In this document: positions 4,177 to 5,218 of the stretch, in pieces | How the letters are laid out: each line of letters starts with the position of its first letter | Numbering within the stretch: position 1 is the first letter of the stretch | The notes under the pieces: model-generated | What the model was told of the DNA's origin: nothing | The model's input: the letters and a program-made list of their open reading frames with translations, nothing else | Databases searched by the model: none | From: an uncultured Collinsella sp. | Lineage (GTDB): Bacteria; Actinomycetota; Coriobacteriia; Coriobacteriales; Coriobacteriaceae | NCBI GenBank assembly: GCA_947003675.1 | Contig: CAMQPJ010000113.1 | Coordinates: forward strand, 1-5,218 | Direction of reading: 5' to 3' | Length of the DNA: 5,218 bases | Translations under genes and position numbers: made by a program

Positions 4177-5218
4177 CTAGGCGGTCGGTGCGTTCCTAAA
4201 CGTGTAGTTGCCCGGAGAGCGCACATTGATATAGGTTACGCCCTCTACCTGCGAAAGTAGCTTGGTCACGATGCGTTCTTTCTTGGCGATATCGTCCGAA
4301 TCGCCCAGCGACACCTCGACGCCGTTGTCGAGATTTGCCGAGATAGCCTCAACGGAAGGCGTGGAAATATCCTTCACCTGGTCCAAGAACTCGCTCGAAA
4401 AACCGCGTGCGTAATCCAGGCCGGCCTTGACGGCCTTGGAGCTCACCGCCCGACCCGAAACCGGTGCGACATCGGCCGAGACGTCAGTCAACAGCACGGC
4501 GCCGTAGTGCTTGGCAAGCGCTAAGGCCGCATCGATGCCGGTCAGGGTGTTGGCACCTTCCCCCGATGTAATGACGTTCCCCTGGTCGTCCACCTCGACA
4601 GACGTCGACAGCGGAGCGATCCAGGTGTCATCGTCTCCGATAGCCCAGGCAAGGTCGTCGGAGCTGATATACGCAATGGCGATAACTTTACGCTCCGTCG
4701 GCGTGATGATAAGCGTATGGGGAAACTGGCGCTGGACATCCACGCCCGAGACCCACGGGTTTTGCTTGAGGCCCTCGGTGATCTGATCGGGATCCACGTT
4801 AAAGAGCGACGTGTTCTCGGGAAGATTGATGAGCTGCATGGCGTCGTGCTTGGTCACATGCTCGCTGCCATGAATCTGAATATCGGTGGCGGCGAACAGG
4901 CCAGAGTTGATGACGACGATGGCAATAATGGCAAGTACGGCCACGGCTGCCAGGATGCCGCCCGCGATTTTGCCCTTACCCTTAATGGCAGAAGCGGCGT
5001 CGGTCGCCTTGCCCGCCATGGCACCGAGCGATGACAGAGGATTGATGCCCTTTTTTGCCGAAGACGCCTTGGCAGCGGGCACCGATGTCAGTGAACGCGG
5101 CTTAGCGCCAGCCAACGTACGGCTGGCATGCGACGCACGAGCCCCCAGCGAAGGCTTGGGCGTCGCCACGGGTCGGGAGGTCTTGGTGCCCATCGCCGGC
5201 TTGGGCGTCACCGAAGGA
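4177..5218 (-). CDS. ftsQ: Cell division protein FtsQ/DivIB, 5' end probably outside the window
   Basis: FtsQ is a bitopic membrane protein that links divisome assembly with septal peptidoglycan synthesis through its partners FtsB and FtsL. Numbering from the first in-window GTG (5211), the visible 344 residues comprise a cytoplasmic part of about 80 residues rich in Ala, Lys, Pro and Ser. One membrane helix follows at about 83-102 (GGILAAVAVLAIIAIVVI), then a POTRA domain at about 107-177 (FAATDIQIHGSEHVTKHDAM; NPWVSGVDVQRQFPHTL), then the beta domain ending YINVRSPGNYTFRN. The frame is open to the window edge, and neither the GTG at 5211 nor the ATG at 5193 has a convincing Shine-Dalgarno, so the start is probably further upstream. 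The N-terminus repeats TPKP (residues 2-5 and 17-20). ftsZ follows after 199 bp with no ftsA, as in actinobacteria. The stop is TAG. Confidence 0.9.
   Translation of the reverse strand, partial: PSVTPKPAMGTKTSRPVATPKPSLGARASHASRTLAGAKPRSLTSVPAAKASSAKKGINPLSSLGAMAGKATDAASAIKGKGKIAGGILAAVAVLAIIAIVVINSGLFAATDIQIHGSEHVTKHDAMQLINLPENTSLFNVDPDQITEGLKQNPWVSGVDVQRQFPHTLIITPTERKVIAIAYISSDDLAWAIGDDDTWIAPLSTSVEVDDQGNVITSGEGANTLTGIDAALALAKHYGAVLLTDVSADVAPVSGRAVSSKAVKAGLDYARGFSSEFLDQVKDISTPSVEAISANLDNGVEVSLGDSDDIAKKERIVTKLLSQVEGVTYINVRSPGNYTFRNAPTA

Noticed and set aside
4032..4226. Small minus-strand open frame of 64 codons covering the ftsQ end and ftsZ leader
   Set aside because: It overlaps the ftsQ 3' end, has no convincing ribosome-binding site, and its Cys/Tyr/Phe-rich product looks like translated AT-rich noncoding DNA.
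1..5218. Mobile element, CRISPR array, phage gene or RNA gene
   Set aside because: I saw no terminal repeats, transposase-like frames, regularly spaced repeats or tRNA/rRNA-like stretches on either strand; all coding space is filled by conserved housekeeping genes.

Overview
The window looks like a chromosomal housekeeping segment of an actinobacterium, most likely of the class Coriobacteriia (a Collinsella/Olsenella-like organism). The base composition is fairly GC-rich. FtsZ has an actinobacterial look, with an N-terminus containing [15 protein letters not shown], the stretch [17 protein letters not shown], and a C-terminal tail ending in PDFLKRGSF. ftsQ is followed by ftsZ with no ftsA between them, which is the usual arrangement in Actinomycetota. 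The genus is inferred from remembered protein character, not from a search.

Every supportable gene is on the minus strand, so the window reads from right to left. Positions 5218-4177 hold a cell-division gene of the ftsQ/divIB type whose 5' end is cut by the window edge. Positions 4176-3978 are a 199-bp AT-rich leader with inverted repeats and possible promoter elements. Positions 3977-2823 are ftsZ, followed by a very strong intrinsic terminator at 2800-2761. Positions 2760-2607 are a control region with a 7-bp direct repeat at exactly 11-bp spacing (Pho-box-like), two adjacent hairpins and a good Shine-Dalgarno. Then come pgeF (ylmD/yfiH family, 2606-1806), pstS (1809-973), pstC (980-48) and the first 14 codons of a gene that is almost certainly pstA (44-1).

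Functionally there are two blocks. FtsQ and FtsZ belong to the divisome. PstS, PstC and the truncated PstA belong to the high-affinity phosphate ABC transporter. PgeF sits between them: in many bacteria it is a neighbour of ftsZ, but here the ftsZ terminator separates it from ftsZ. It is joined instead to pstS by an ATGA stop/start overlap, so it appears to be the first gene of a pgeF-pstS-pstC-pstA transcription unit. The gene junctions in that unit are tight (4-bp overlap, 8-bp overlap or 1-bp gap, 3-bp gap), suggesting translational coupling throughout.

There is no sign of a mobile element, CRISPR array, RNA gene, frameshift or exotic system. No gene-free stretch exceeds 300 bases. The most interesting points are the regulatory ones: the Pho-box-like repeat in front of pgeF, the coupling of a peptidoglycan-editing enzyme to phosphate uptake, and the palindromes in the ftsZ leader.
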